Below are positions 1 through 8,568 of a stretch of DNA of 12,657 bases, one piece after another. The stretch comes from Bacteroidota bacterium (GTDB lineage Bacteria; Bacteroidota; Bacteroidia; Flavobacteriales_D; Crocinitomicaceae): contig JAHKAT010000234.1 of assembly GCA_018825925.1 (NCBI GenBank), positions 1-12,657 on the forward strand, read 5' to 3'. Position 1 is the first letter of the stretch; every line of letters begins with the position of its first letter. The translations under genes were made by a program, and so were the position numbers. The notes under the pieces are model-generated. The model searched no databases and was not told the DNA's origin. It worked only from the letters and a program-made list of their open reading frames with translations.

Positions 1-1
1 C

Positions 2-3000
2 ATTTCGCCTACACTTGCCACACAAGAAGTAGAGCAATTCATTACTACACCAGTAGAGCTGTCTCTTCAGAATCTTCAAAAGGTAGAAGAAATAAGATCC
101 ATTTCTCGTTTTGGTCTTTCCGTAATTACTGTAGTTTTTGAAGAAAACTATGATATATACTTAGCCCGTCAGTTGGTTACAGAACGCATTAAGGAAGCAG
201 AGAACGCAATTCCTCAAGGTTTAGGAACACCTGAAATGTCGCCAATCTCAACGGGTTTAGGAGAAATATATCAATACGTCGTTCGACCGAAAAAAGGTTA
301 TGAAGACAAATACTCTTCCTCCGACCTCAGAACAATTCAGGACTGGATAGTGAAAAGACAACTATTAGGTATTGAAGGTGTGGCTGAGATAAATTCAATG
401 GGAGGATACCTAAAACAATACGAAGTTGCCGTCAAGCCCGATTTGTTAAAGTCCATGGGAATAAGCATTACAGATGTTTTTATAGCACTTGAAAAAAGCA
501 ACGAAAACACAGGTGGCGCATACATTGAGAAAAATTCAAATGCCTACTATATTCGCTCGGAAGGTCTTGCTAAATCACTAGAAGACATAGGGAATATTGT
601 CATTAATGAAGAAGGTTCAATCCCTATATTAATCAAAGATGTAGCCCAAGTACAATTTGGAAAAGCACCACGTTATGGAGCACTAGTGCGTGACGGCAAA
701 GAAGTTGTTGGTGGAAAAGTGATGATGTTTAAAGGGGCAAATTCATCAGAGGTTACCGAGTTGGTTAAGGAAAGAGTGAAACAAATTCAAAAATCGTTAC
801 CTACTGGAGTAGTTATTGACCCTTATTTAGTCCGAGATAAATTAGTGACCACAGCAATAGGAACAGTTGAGAAAAACCTCATTGAAGGAGGTTTAATCGT
901 TGTGTTTATTCTCGTTCTCCTTTTAGGAAACTGGAGGGCGGGATTAATTGTGGCATCCGTCATTCCTTTTGCTATGTTATTTGCCGTTGCCATGATGAAC
1001 CTACTAGGAATTTCGGCGAACCTGATGAGTTTGGGGGCAATAGATTTTGGGTTAATTGTAGATGGTGCAGTTATTATTGTCGAAGCCATTGTGCATCGCT
1101 TACAAATAAAACATGCTGGCAAACGGCTCAATCAGTCAGAAATTGATGGTGAAGTAATTTACTCTTCTCAAAAAATAAGAAGTTCCGCTGCCTTTGGAGA
1201 AATTATCATTCTAATGGTGTACATTCCAATTCTTGCTCTTGTCGGTATTGAAGGTAAAATGTTTAAGCCAATGGCACAAACTGTTATGCTAGCCATTACA
1301 GGAGCATTAATACTTTCATTAACATATGTACCCATGATGGCGGCTTTGTTCTTGAATAAACAAGTTTCAAACAAGAGAACAATAGCAGATAAAATCATAG
1401 ACTTTTTCCAAAGGGGGTATTCTCCCATATTGAATAAAGCAATGCAATTCAAGAAAGTTTTTGTTGGATCAACCGTTGCCCTATTTTTGATTAGTCTATT
1501 TGTTTTTGGTAGAATGGGAGGTGAATTTATCCCCACTTTGGAAGAAGGCGATTTAGCAATGCAACACATCTTGCCACCAGGTAGTTCATTGTCTCAAAGC
1601 GTGGAAGCTGCACAAATGATTCAAACCAAACTTCTGAAAGAGTTTCCTGAAATTACGGATGCAGTCGCAAACATTGGTTCTGCAGAAATTCCAACAGATC
1701 CTATGCCAGTAGAAATTGCAGATTATGTGTTGGTGATGAAGCCAAAGTCAGAATGGACATCGGCAGATAATCGACAAGATATGTTCGAAAAAATAGAAGA
1801 ATCCCTGAAAGACATCCCGGGTATTGGTTATGAATTTTCGCAACCCATTCAAATGCGATTCAATGAATTAATGACGGGCACAAAAGCAGATATTGCTATT
1901 AAATTGTATGGTGAAGATTTAGATGTCATGTTTCAAAAAGCATCTGAAGCTGAAAAAATAATCAATAGACTGAGCGGTGTCGGCACTGTTAATGTGGAAC
2001 AGACCATAGGCATGCCACAAATAATTATCAATTACAATTACGATAAAATGGCGCAATATGGTTTACATATTAAAGAGGTAAATCAAGTCATTCGTTCGGC
2101 ATTTGCTGGTGAGAAAGCAGGGATAATTTATGAAGGTGAAAAACGATTTGATTTAGTTATTCGACTAAGTGAACAGAATAGAACAGGTATTGAAGATGTT
2201 GAAAATCTTTTCATTACATTAAAAAACGGACAACAAGTACCGCTAAACAGTGTAGCTGAAATTGACTTAGTCAATGCTCCAATGCAGGTTTCAAGAGAAA
2301 ATACAAATCGAAGAATTGTAATTGGCGTGAACGTTGGAGATACAGATGTAGAAACATTGGTAGAAAAAATTCAAAAGGAATTGGACGCAAAGGTACAATT
2401 ACCCACAGGCTATTATTTCACGTATGGAGGACAATTCGAGAATCTGAAAGCAGCAAACGCTCGATTATCAGTAGCCTTGCCAATTGCTTTAGCCTTAATT
2501 TTTATTCTGCTTTATTTCACGTTCCGTTCTGTATCACAAGCTGCATTAATATTTACAGCTATTCCATTATCAGCAATTGGGGGCATTTGGGCCTTGCAAC
2601 TCAGAGGATTGCCTTTCAGTATCTCAGCGGGCATTGGCTTCATAGCGTTGTTTGGTGTGGCTGTTTTAAATGGAATTGTTCTTATTGGGTATTTCAATCA
2701 ACTTAAAAGTGAAGGTATGAAAGATATTCAAGAAAGAATTTTAACAGGAACCAAAGTAAGATTGCGACCCGTTTTAATGACTGCGGCAGTTGCCTCACTT
2801 GGTTTCTTGCCAATGGCACTTTCTACGTCAGGCGGAGCAGAGGTGCAAAGACCATTAGCTACAGTTGTTATTGGAGGGCTTATATCGGCAACGTTTTTGA
2901 CTTTGGTCATCTTACCAATTTTCTATTACTGGTTAGAAACATGGAATAATCGTAAGAAGAGAATTTCGGCCATTTCAAACGGCAGCCTTTTAGCAGTTTT

Positions 3001-4168
3001 GATTTTTGTGAGCCTATCCTTTTCAGCTCAATCTCAACAAAGACCAATTGATCTAGATAGTGCCATTAACTTCGCGATTGCACATAATCCTTATATAAAA
3101 GCGGCTAATTTGGATGTGGAGAAAAACCAGTCTTTACAAAATCTGAGGTACAATCTTGGCAACACCGAAATATTCTATCAAGGCGACGGTTTGGTCGATA
3201 GGCAATTTGGACAGCAGGTAAATCAAATTGGGATAAATCAAAACCTACCTAGTTTAAACGTTACCAAAGCCAACAATAATTTACAAAAAGAGTTAGCTGC
3301 ACAAAGTAGTATGGTCAGTCAGCAAACGGTCAACGAATTAAAATGGAAAGTAAAACAACTTTACTTTGAAATTCAATTTAAGAAGGAAATAGAAAAGCTG
3401 TACATGAGCCTTTCAGATACCTATTCAAATTATTACAAGAAAGCGAATGCCAGAGTTGAAGAAGGTGAAGCCAACGCAATAGAAGCACTATCGCTGAAAG
3501 CCAAATGGAATGAATATCAGCTATTGCTTAAACAGGTGAGAATCCAAATAGATAATTTGAACAAAAAATTTCAACTAACGCTCAATTCAAATGAGCCCCT
3601 TACAACAAAAGAGTCAATGGAGGTTTCAATTTTTACGAGTTCTATTGATACAAGTTCAAATCTTTTTCTACAGTTAAGCAAACAAAATGTTTCTATAGAA
3701 TCGCAAAAAATCCAACTGCTCAAATCCGATTTAAGACCGAGTTTAAATGTCGGTTATTCAGCGCAAAACTATTATTCAGGCGGCTGGTTTCACGCAGCAC
3801 AAGCGGGGATATCTTTCCCACTGTTCAACAGCCATACAAAGAGGAGGATTGAAGCACAGAAAATGCAAGTGGATATTGCAAACTATGAATATCAAGGTAA
3901 AGCGTTGGTCATATATCAGGAGTTAAGTCAAGCGGAAAGCACCATTTTACTTTTCGATGAAGGTGTTCAATTTTATAAAGATCAATTGCAAACCATTAAC
4001 CCAGCAATCGTCAGAAATGCCGAACTGAATTATCAAGCAGGTGAAATATCCTATCTCGAATTATTAAATACGCTACAGATTTCGGCTACCAATAACATAA
4101 ATTATTGGGAACAAATAGCAGGCTACAACAAAGCGGTAGCAGATTATCAATTTCTTACAAATCAATAA
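2..4168 (+). CDS. Heavy-metal RND efflux pump fused to an outer-membrane factor (CzcA/CusA + TolC/CzcC-like), 5' partial
   Basis: This is the inner-membrane, proton-driven pump of a tripartite metal exporter, joined to an outer-membrane channel domain. The frame is open to the window edge. The fragment begins in the porter domain, so by comparison with CusA about 60 residues, including TM1, are missing. RND part: about 2-2960. The TM4 relay motif DFGLIVDGAVIIVE lies at 1043-1084, with Asp codons at 1043 and 1061 and a Glu codon at 1082. In CzcA-type (Zn/Co/Cd) pumps the equivalent acidic residues are essential for proton transfer. The second half has the usual docking and porter domains and a TM8-TM12 cluster at about 2460-2940. 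After a basic stretch and one hydrophobic segment (2951-3037), a TolC-like alpha-helical outer-membrane factor fills 3038-4168, ending in a helix pair typical of that family (ELNYQAGEISYLELLNTL). It is the first visible gene of the metal operon, 10 nt before the adaptor gene. Family assignment is strong; exact metal specificity is inferred. Confidence 0.95.
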   Translation: MSPTLATQEVEQFITTPVELSLQNLQKVEEIRSISRFGLSVITVVFEENYDIYLARQLVTERIKEAENAIPQGLGTPEMSPISTGLGEIYQYVVRPKKGYEDKYSSSDLRTIQDWIVKRQLLGIEGVAEINSMGGYLKQYEVAVKPDLLKSMGISITDVFIALEKSNENTGGAYIEKNSNAYYIRSEGLAKSLEDIGNIVINEEGSIPILIKDVAQVQFGKAPRYGALVRDGKEVVGGKVMMFKGANSSEVTELVKERVKQIQKSLPTGVVIDPYLVRDKLVTTAIGTVEKNLIEGGLIVVFILVLLLGNWRAGLIVASVIPFAMLFAVAMMNLLGISANLMSLGAIDFGLIVDGAVIIVEAIVHRLQIKHAGKRLNQSEIDGEVIYSSQKIRSSAAFGEIIILMVYIPILALVGIEGKMFKPMAQTVMLAITGALILSLTYVPMMAALFLNKQVSNKRTIADKIIDFFQRGYSPILNKAMQFKKVFVGSTVALFLISLFVFGRMGGEFIPTLEEGDLAMQHILPPGSSLSQSVEAAQMIQTKLLKEFPEITDAVANIGSAEIPTDPMPVEIADYVLVMKPKSEWTSADNRQDMFEKIEESLKDIPGIGYEFSQPIQMRFNELMTGTKADIAIKLYGEDLDVMFQKASEAEKIINRLSGVGTVNVEQTIGMPQIIINYNYDKMAQYGLHIKEVNQVIRSAFAGEKAGIIYEGEKRFDLVIRLSEQNRTGIEDVENLFITLKNGQQVPLNSVAEIDLVNAPMQVSRENTNRRIVIGVNVGDTDVETLVEKIQKELDAKVQLPTGYYFTYGGQFENLKAANARLSVALPIALALIFILLYFTFRSVSQAALIFTAIPLSAIGGIWALQLRGLPFSISAGIGFIALFGVAVLNGIVLIGYFNQLKSEGMKDIQERILTGTKVRLRPVLMTAAVASLGFLPMALSTSGGAEVQRPLATVVIGGLISATFLTLVILPIFYYWLETWNNRKKRISAISNGSLLAVLIFVSLSFSAQSQQRPIDLDSAINFAIAHNPYIKAANLDVEKNQSLQNLRYNLGNTEIFYQGDGLVDRQFGQQVNQIGINQNLPSLNVTKANNNLQKELAAQSSMVSQQTVNELKWKVKQLYFEIQFKKEIEKLYMSLSDTYSNYYKKANARVEEGEANAIEALSLKAKWNEYQLLLKQVRIQIDNLNKKFQLTLNSNEPLTTKESMEVSIFTSSIDTSSNLFLQLSKQNVSIESQKIQLLKSDLRPSLNVGYSAQNYYSGGWFHAAQAGISFPLFNSHTKRRIEAQKMQVDIANYEYQGKALVIYQELSQAESTILLFDEGVQFYKDQLQTINPAIVRNAELNYQAGEISYLELLNTLQISATNNINYWEQIAGYNKAVADYQFLTNQ
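2951..3037 (+). other. Internal signal-peptide-like junction between the RND and outer-membrane-factor domains
   Basis: The last RND transmembrane helix is followed by a basic cluster (RKKR, 2951-2962), then a hydrophobic stretch (LLAVLIFVSLSF) and a small-residue exit, FSA then QSQ (Ala codon at 3026-3028). This has the n-, h- and c-region layout of a Sec signal peptide, placed inside a polypeptide where a separate outer-membrane factor would have its own N-terminal signal. There is no in-frame ATG at the junction. The region could be an extra transmembrane helix carrying the chain into the periplasm, or a site where a signal peptidase frees the channel domain. The layout is seen directly; the cleavage is inference. 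Confidence 0.6.
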
Positions 4169-4178
4169 AGACATTAAA

Positions 4179-5405
4179 ATGAAAAGCAACATAAAATATA
4201 GCATCGTTATCAGCACGATAACAATTTTGTCCATACTTATTTCTTGTGGTGAAAGCCATAGTGAAGGCGATGGGCATGACCATGGAAAAGAAACAACAGC
4301 GCATGAAGAAGAAGGGCAAGGTCATGATGAACATGAAGAGGAAGGCCTTCATTTAACGAAGGAACAAATTAAAACCATAGGTTTAGAGTTTAGTGAATTT
4401 TCCTCCATTAAAGTGAATGATTTTGTAAAAGCTACAGGTACGCTAGGATTACCCCCAAATGCGTATGCATCCGTTTCTGCAAAATCCGAAGGAATAATCA
4501 ATGGAACTAAAAAGTTTGTTGAAGGTAATTTTATAAAAAAAGGGGAACTAATCGCTTACATTGAAAATCCTTCATTTATCATCAAACAACAAGAATATCT
4601 GGAATCCAATGCACAACTTAAATTAAAGAAACTGGATTTAGAACGACAAAAAAACTTGTTAGATGCAAATGCGGGAGTGTCTAAAAATGTCCAAACTGCA
4701 CAGGCAGAAGTAGCCATATTAGAAGCAAAAACCATTGGTTTGTCCAAACAATTGAATTATTTGGGGATATCCACTAGCTCCTTAACCCCTAATTCCATAA
4801 AGCAACAAATTGCAATTGTGGCACCTATGAGTGGTTATATCTCAATTATAAACTTACACAATGGCATGTATGCCCAACCGTCGGTTTCTTTAATGGAAAT
4901 TATATCTTCCGACCACTTGCATTTAGAATTAGATGTATTTGAAAAAAACATTGCGGAAATAAAAATCGGTCAAAAAATAAGTTACACAATCCCTGCTCTT
5001 GGCGTTTCTATTTACAAAGGTGAAATAAGTGTTATTGGAAAAGAGTTTGACCCAAAAACGAAAACAGTCCGTGTACACGGTCATTTAGATGGGGAAAAAC
5101 CAATGTTTTTAAAAGACCTTTTCATAAATGCTAAAATTTGGCTCAATGAAGATGCAACGATTGCTGTTCCTGATAAAGCAATAATTAGAGATGGTGAGAA
5201 TGTCTTAGTTTATGCCGCAAAAAACGACAGTAAAGCAAAAGAAATAGAATTTACAACAATAAGAGTAATTACAGGAGCAACTGATAATGGTTTTACTTCG
5301 ATAAAACTACTTGATGAAATTCCAAGAGGAATGAAGATAGTTACCAAAGGAGCGTATTACGTCTATGCACAATCCAAAGCGGGTGAGTTAGAACACGACC
5401 ATTAA
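4179..5405 (+). CDS. Periplasmic adaptor lipoprotein of RND metal efflux (CzcB/CusB-type membrane fusion protein)
   Basis: This is the adaptor that links the RND pump to the outer-membrane channel. The 408-aa product starts with a lipoprotein signal: a hydrophobic stretch ending in LISC, so Cys23 is the predicted lipidated residue. Residues 24-58 are very rich in His, Glu, Asp and Gly, with His at 27, 33, 35, 42, 49, 52 and 58, a likely periplasmic metal-binding tail. The first half of the barrel-sandwich (lipoyl-like) domain is at about 95-130. An alpha-helical hairpin with Gln-, Lys- and Leu-rich heptads covers about 130-190. The second lipoyl half (IVAPMSGYISIINLHNG) is at about 210-230, and beta-barrel and membrane-proximal domains follow. 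The C-terminus ends in HDH. The ATG lies 10 nt after the pump stop codon, so the two are almost certainly cotranscribed. Pump and channel partners are both provided by the preceding fused gene. Which divalent metal is bound cannot be read from the sequence. Confidence 0.93.
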   Translation: MKSNIKYSIVISTITILSILISCGESHSEGDGHDHGKETTAHEEEGQGHDEHEEEGLHLTKEQIKTIGLEFSEFSSIKVNDFVKATGTLGLPPNAYASVSAKSEGIINGTKKFVEGNFIKKGELIAYIENPSFIIKQQEYLESNAQLKLKKLDLERQKNLLDANAGVSKNVQTAQAEVAILEAKTIGLSKQLNYLGISTSSLTPNSIKQQIAIVAPMSGYISIINLHNGMYAQPSVSLMEIISSDHLHLELDVFEKNIAEIKIGQKISYTIPALGVSIYKGEISVIGKEFDPKTKTVRVHGHLDGEKPMFLKDLFINAKIWLNEDATIAVPDKAIIRDGENVLVYAAKNDSKAKEIEFTTIRVITGATDNGFTSIKLLDEIPRGMKIVTKGAYYVYAQSKAGELEHDH

Positions 5406-5415
5406 AATAATTGAC

Positions 5416-6012
5416 ATGTATTTATTCCTATATTTCATTCTATATTTCCTTCTTGTATTCGTACTACGATCATTTCTGCTTTGGAAAAAAACAAAGGTGA
5501 ATCCGCTTACCTTCAACAAGGGAGATGATGCTCATGGTTACAACGGAAAAGTTTTCGGAGTAATTTCTTTTATTGAATTAGTAATAGTTTCTATATACGC
5601 CTTTATTCCAAGCTGGCATAAATTTCTATTACCGTTTTGGTATTTAGAAAATGAAATTCTAGTAAATGTCGGTTGGGCATTGCTTATCATTTCATTGGTA
5701 TTTGTGTGGTTTGCTCAGTCCAATATGAGAGAATCATGGCGTATTGGCATTGATGAAGAAAACAAATCTGAATTAATAACTGATGGTCTATTTTCATTTT
5801 CCAGAAACCCAATTTTCTTAGGTATAATGATCGCGAACATCGGATTGTTCTTAGCCCTTCCCAATGCTTTTACCTTGCTAATTATAGCATTATCAACAGT
5901 AAGTATCAATACACAAATTAGATTGGAAGAAGAATTTTTAAAGAAAGAATTTGGTCTTAAGTACACGCATTACCAATCCAAAGTAAACAGATGGTTTACC
6001 TTAAAACAATAA
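5416..6012 (+). CDS. Integral-membrane methyltransferase, ICMT/PEMT-like family
   Basis: The 198-aa product is a multi-pass membrane protein with hydrophobic segments at about 3-22, 48-66, 80-100 and 133-165. Its C-terminal half carries the family signature: L-ITDGLFSFSRNP with Arg130-Asn131-Pro132, a hydrophobic hairpin, Glu171-Glu173 in the cluster LEEEFL, then a K-Y-x-x-Y run ending NRWF. In the isoprenylcysteine carboxyl methyltransferase and phospholipid methyltransferase families, this region (RxP, EE, YxxY) binds S-adenosylmethionine. Bacteria lack prenylated CaaX proteins, so the substrate is unknown; a lipid or small hydrophobic molecule is plausible. The gene sits 10 nt after the adaptor gene and 3 nt before the ATPase gene, so it belongs to the metal operon. 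Family is well supported, function in metal resistance is not. Confidence 0.85.
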   Translation: MYLFLYFILYFLLVFVLRSFLLWKKTKVNPLTFNKGDDAHGYNGKVFGVISFIELVIVSIYAFIPSWHKFLLPFWYLENEILVNVGWALLIISLVFVWFAQSNMRESWRIGIDEENKSELITDGLFSFSRNPIFLGIMIANIGLFLALPNAFTLLIIALSTVSINTQIRLEEEFLKKEFGLKYTHYQSKVNRWFTLKQ

Positions 6013-6015
6013 ACA

Positions 6016-8064
6016 ATGGACACGCAAAAACACATTCATAAATATGACAGCAAAGGAAAACAACTGTGCTGTTCCTTAGAAGAAAAAATAGATAGCCAAT
6101 CATCTCCTTCGTTGGTGCATAATGAGCATGATGAACACAATCACGACCACACAAGTGATGAAAATGGATCTTCATACAAAGAATACTATCCAGCAATGGT
6201 AAGTTTTATACTTCTTCTTTCAGGAATAATTTTAGACTATCTAGACGTACCGTTCTTTAAAAATGTCGTGCGAATTATTTGGTATTCAGTAGCGTATATA
6301 CCTGTTGGTTTACCCGTCCTAAAAGAAGCTTTTCAAGCTTTGAAAAAAGGTGAAGTTTTCACCGAGTTTTTCTTAATGAGTATTGCAACAATGGGAGCAT
6401 TCTCCATAGGGGAATATCCTGAAGGCGTTGCCGTAATGCTTTTTTATGCAGTCGGGGAATTATTTCAAGCGGCAGCTGTCAGACGAGCAAAAGACAACAT
6501 AAAAGCCTTGTTAGATGTTCGCCCCAAAGTCGCCAATGTACTAAGAAATGGGTCTTTTCAAACGATAAATCCTAAAGAGGTGGCTCTTGAAGAAACAATA
6601 CAAATTAAAGTCGGTGAAAAAGTTCCATTGGATGGCACCCTACTTTCAGAAAAAGCCAGCCTAAACACAGCAGCGATTACAGGAGAAAGTAAACCCCAGC
6701 AGATAAGTACTGGTGAAAATGTATTTGCAGGATCTATCAATACAGAAGCAGTAATTGAAGTGAAAGTGACAAAACTATTTAACGATAGTTCGGTGGCCAG
6801 AATTTTAGATTTGGTTCAAAATGCCACTGCAAAAAAAGCTAAAACAGAACTGTTAATTAGGAAACTAGCAAAAGTCTATACACCGATTGTTGTTTATTTG
6901 GCAATTGCTGTGTGTGTGCTGCCTTTCTTTTTTGTAGATGAATATGTGTTTTCAGATTGGTTGTATCGAGCGTTAATCTTTTTAGTGATTTCTTGCCCTT
7001 GTGCCTTAGTTATTTCTATTCCTTTGGGCTATTTTGGTGGTCTAGGTGCAGCTTCTAAAAACGGTATTCTCTTCAAAGGTGCAACCTATCTTGATGAATT
7101 GACGAAGGTTAACACGATTGTGATGGACAAAACCGGAACAGTTACAAAAGGCGTTTTTAAAATAAAAGACATTAAGATTTTCAATGGAATTTCAGAAGTT
7201 GATTTCATGACTCACCTCTTAGCAATTGAGTCAAAATCAACCCACCCAATAGCCAAAGCAATTTTGGAGTATAGAACCAACAATTCGCTTCCTGAGGCTA
7301 CTTCGATTGAAGAAATAGGCGGAAAAGGATTGGTTGGACAGGTTAACGGAAAGCGTGTAATTGTTGGTAATCAAAAGTTGATGAACCAATTCGATATCAT
7401 TTCACCTAAAGAAACAGACGAGATAGTTGAATCCGTTGTTTTGGTTGGAATTGAAAATGAATTTGCGGGCTATGTCACAATTGCCGATGAAATTAAAGAA
7501 GATGCAAAAAGAACGATTCAATCCCTTAAAGATGCAGGTATCAAAACAATAATGATGCTCTCAGGAGACAAAGACAGTATAACAAAAAGCGTAGCGAAAG
7601 AAATTGGGGTTCCAAATGCTAAGGGAGGATTGCTACCAGAGGATAAGTTAAACGAAGTTGAGTTATTAAAACAAGATTCAACTAAAAAAGTCGTTTTTAT
7701 AGGTGATGGAATCAACGATGCTCCTGTATTGGCAGCTAGTGACGTAGGAATTGCTATGGGTGCTATGGGAAGTGATGTCGCCATTGAAACGGCAGATATA
7801 ATCATTCAAACGGATGAGCCTTCAAAAATCATTCTTGGTATTCAAATTGCCAAATCCACCCAAAAGATTATTTGCCAGAATATCCTTTTGGCTTTCGGTG
7901 TAAAAATAATTGTTTTATTTATGGGAGCAGGAGGTATAGCAACAATGTGGGAAGCTGTTTTTGCCGATGTTGGAGTTGCATTATTAGCTATTCTTAATTC
8001 AGTTAGATTACATGGTCTTCGGCTTTTCATCACCCCTCTCACCAAAACATATCTGCAAGGGTAA
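6016..8064 (+). CDS. P1B-type heavy-metal-exporting ATPase, ZntA/CadA-like (Zn/Cd/Pb class)
   Basis: This ATPase pumps divalent metal from cytoplasm to periplasm. The 682-aa product has the expected P-type landmarks in order: actuator TGES (222-225), CPC metal-entry motif (Cys327-Pro-Cys329), phosphorylation site DKTGT (371-375), nucleotide-binding His410-Pro411 and hinge GDGIND (563-568). Lys630 in the penultimate helix and Asp651 in the last helix (ADVG) match the P1B-2 pattern of Zn2+/Cd2+/Pb2+ pumps such as ZntA. There is no ferredoxin-like heavy-metal-binding domain with GMxCxxC at the N-terminus. Instead, a soluble leader has Cys18-Cys19 and a His/Asp-rich stretch (His 35, 38, 41, 43, 45). 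The last about 17 residues after ILNSVRLHG are Thr/Leu-rich and run into a G+C-rich block, so the native tail may have been replaced. It is the last gene of the operon, and no intrinsic terminator is apparent after it. Confidence 0.95.
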   Translation: MDTQKHIHKYDSKGKQLCCSLEEKIDSQSSPSLVHNEHDEHNHDHTSDENGSSYKEYYPAMVSFILLLSGIILDYLDVPFFKNVVRIIWYSVAYIPVGLPVLKEAFQALKKGEVFTEFFLMSIATMGAFSIGEYPEGVAVMLFYAVGELFQAAAVRRAKDNIKALLDVRPKVANVLRNGSFQTINPKEVALEETIQIKVGEKVPLDGTLLSEKASLNTAAITGESKPQQISTGENVFAGSINTEAVIEVKVTKLFNDSSVARILDLVQNATAKKAKTELLIRKLAKVYTPIVVYLAIAVCVLPFFFVDEYVFSDWLYRALIFLVISCPCALVISIPLGYFGGLGAASKNGILFKGATYLDELTKVNTIVMDKTGTVTKGVFKIKDIKIFNGISEVDFMTHLLAIESKSTHPIAKAILEYRTNNSLPEATSIEEIGGKGLVGQVNGKRVIVGNQKLMNQFDIISPKETDEIVESVVLVGIENEFAGYVTIADEIKEDAKRTIQSLKDAGIKTIMMLSGDKDSITKSVAKEIGVPNAKGGLLPEDKLNEVELLKQDSTKKVVFIGDGINDAPVLAASDVGIAMGAMGSDVAIETADIIIQTDEPSKIILGIQIAKSTQKIICQNILLAFGVKIIVLFMGAGGIATMWEAVFADVGVALLAILNSVRLHGLRLFITPLTKTYLQG

Positions 8065-8090
8065 ATAAACTCCCTGAGGTCGCCCTTGCA
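8054..8090. repeat. 8-bp inverted repeat spanning the ATPase stop codon
   Basis: TGCAAGGG (8054-8061) and CCCTTGCA (8083-8090) are exact reverse complements separated by 21 nt, and the TAA of the ATPase gene lies between them. No T-run follows the 3' arm, so it does not look like an intrinsic terminator. It may mark the left edge of the G+C-rich block that follows, or it may protect the 3' end of the operon transcript. Confidence 0.55.
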
Positions 8091-8568
8091 CATACCGTTC
8101 ACTACGCCCTCGTTCGAAACTCTCTCAGGCTATTCACTTGCTTTTGTTCGGTGGTTCTTCATGCACCTCAGTCGCAGCTGCTCAGCCACCCCAAACCCAA
8201 AAAAGGTCTAAAGAAGTGTTTGTTGGGGTGTCACCGCTGCTTATTGTCTGGCTCGCCTGCTTCATCGTTCGGGCTGCGGGATTTGTCACAGTTTTTGAAA
8301 AATAATGCAAGCAGCCATATTGTTTTTGGCTCGTACCTCTCCAAAACCAAAAAGGCTATTTAATTCTGCTTCGTTATCAAATAATGTAGGCAAGAGTATG
8401 ACCACCGCACAGTCCATTACCATACACTTGCTCACCAAGCTCCGAAAATTCAAAAACTCCGCCAAACCCTTGTGCATATCTGCATAGGTCGCTCCCATTA
8501 GCTGAAGCTACATTCTCCGACTCCCACCCTCACTCAACTCGCGGGCGGCTTCGCGAAAAAAATTCCTA
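8065..8568. other. Gene-free, G+C-richer block downstream of the metal operon
   Basis: About 500 nt between convergent genes has no convincing coding region on either strand. By hand count, 96 of the 180 bases in 8101-8280 are G or C (about 53%), visibly richer than most neighbouring gene sequence. The block carries several inverted repeats (8054-8090, 8187-8230, and CGCG arms at 8540-8543 and 8552-8555). The short open frames in it (for example minus-strand 8286-8498, 70 aa) have no domain or start context I can support. On the minus strand the text vaguely resembles sequence I associate with Bacteroidota accessory regions, but I cannot name it. It could be a non-autonomous or decayed mobile element, or a structured RNA. 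Confidence 0.5.
8187..8230. repeat. 8-bp inverted repeat within the G+C-rich block
   Basis: CACCCCAA (8187-8194) is the exact reverse complement of TTGGGGTG (8223-8230), with 28 nt between. No T-run follows, so a terminator role is unlikely. It is one of several stem-forming pairs in this block, and possibly part of a structured RNA or element end. Confidence 0.5.

Noticed and set aside
173..175. TTG as the start codon of the RND pump gene
   Set aside because: The reading frame is open to the window edge and the upstream codons encode typical CusA/CzcA porter sequence, so the gene begins outside the window.
337..2910. Several minus-strand open frames (337-525, 823-1131, 1168-1569, 2512-2697, 2728-2910)
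   Set aside because: All lie opposite the pump gene and have no domain, start context or composition of their own.
8286..8498. 70-aa minus-strand frame, with overlapping plus-strand frames 8151-8363 and 8305-8487
   Set aside because: Competing frames on both strands of a G+C-rich repeat-bearing block, with no recognisable domain or supported start. The minus-strand frame is the least unlikely, since its text feels familiar, but I cannot substantiate it.
8540..8560. Hairpin with CGCG arms beside an A-run as a terminator of either convergent gene
   Set aside because: On the plus strand the stem is followed by A, not T; on the minus strand the T-run comes before the stem. Neither order fits an intrinsic terminator.
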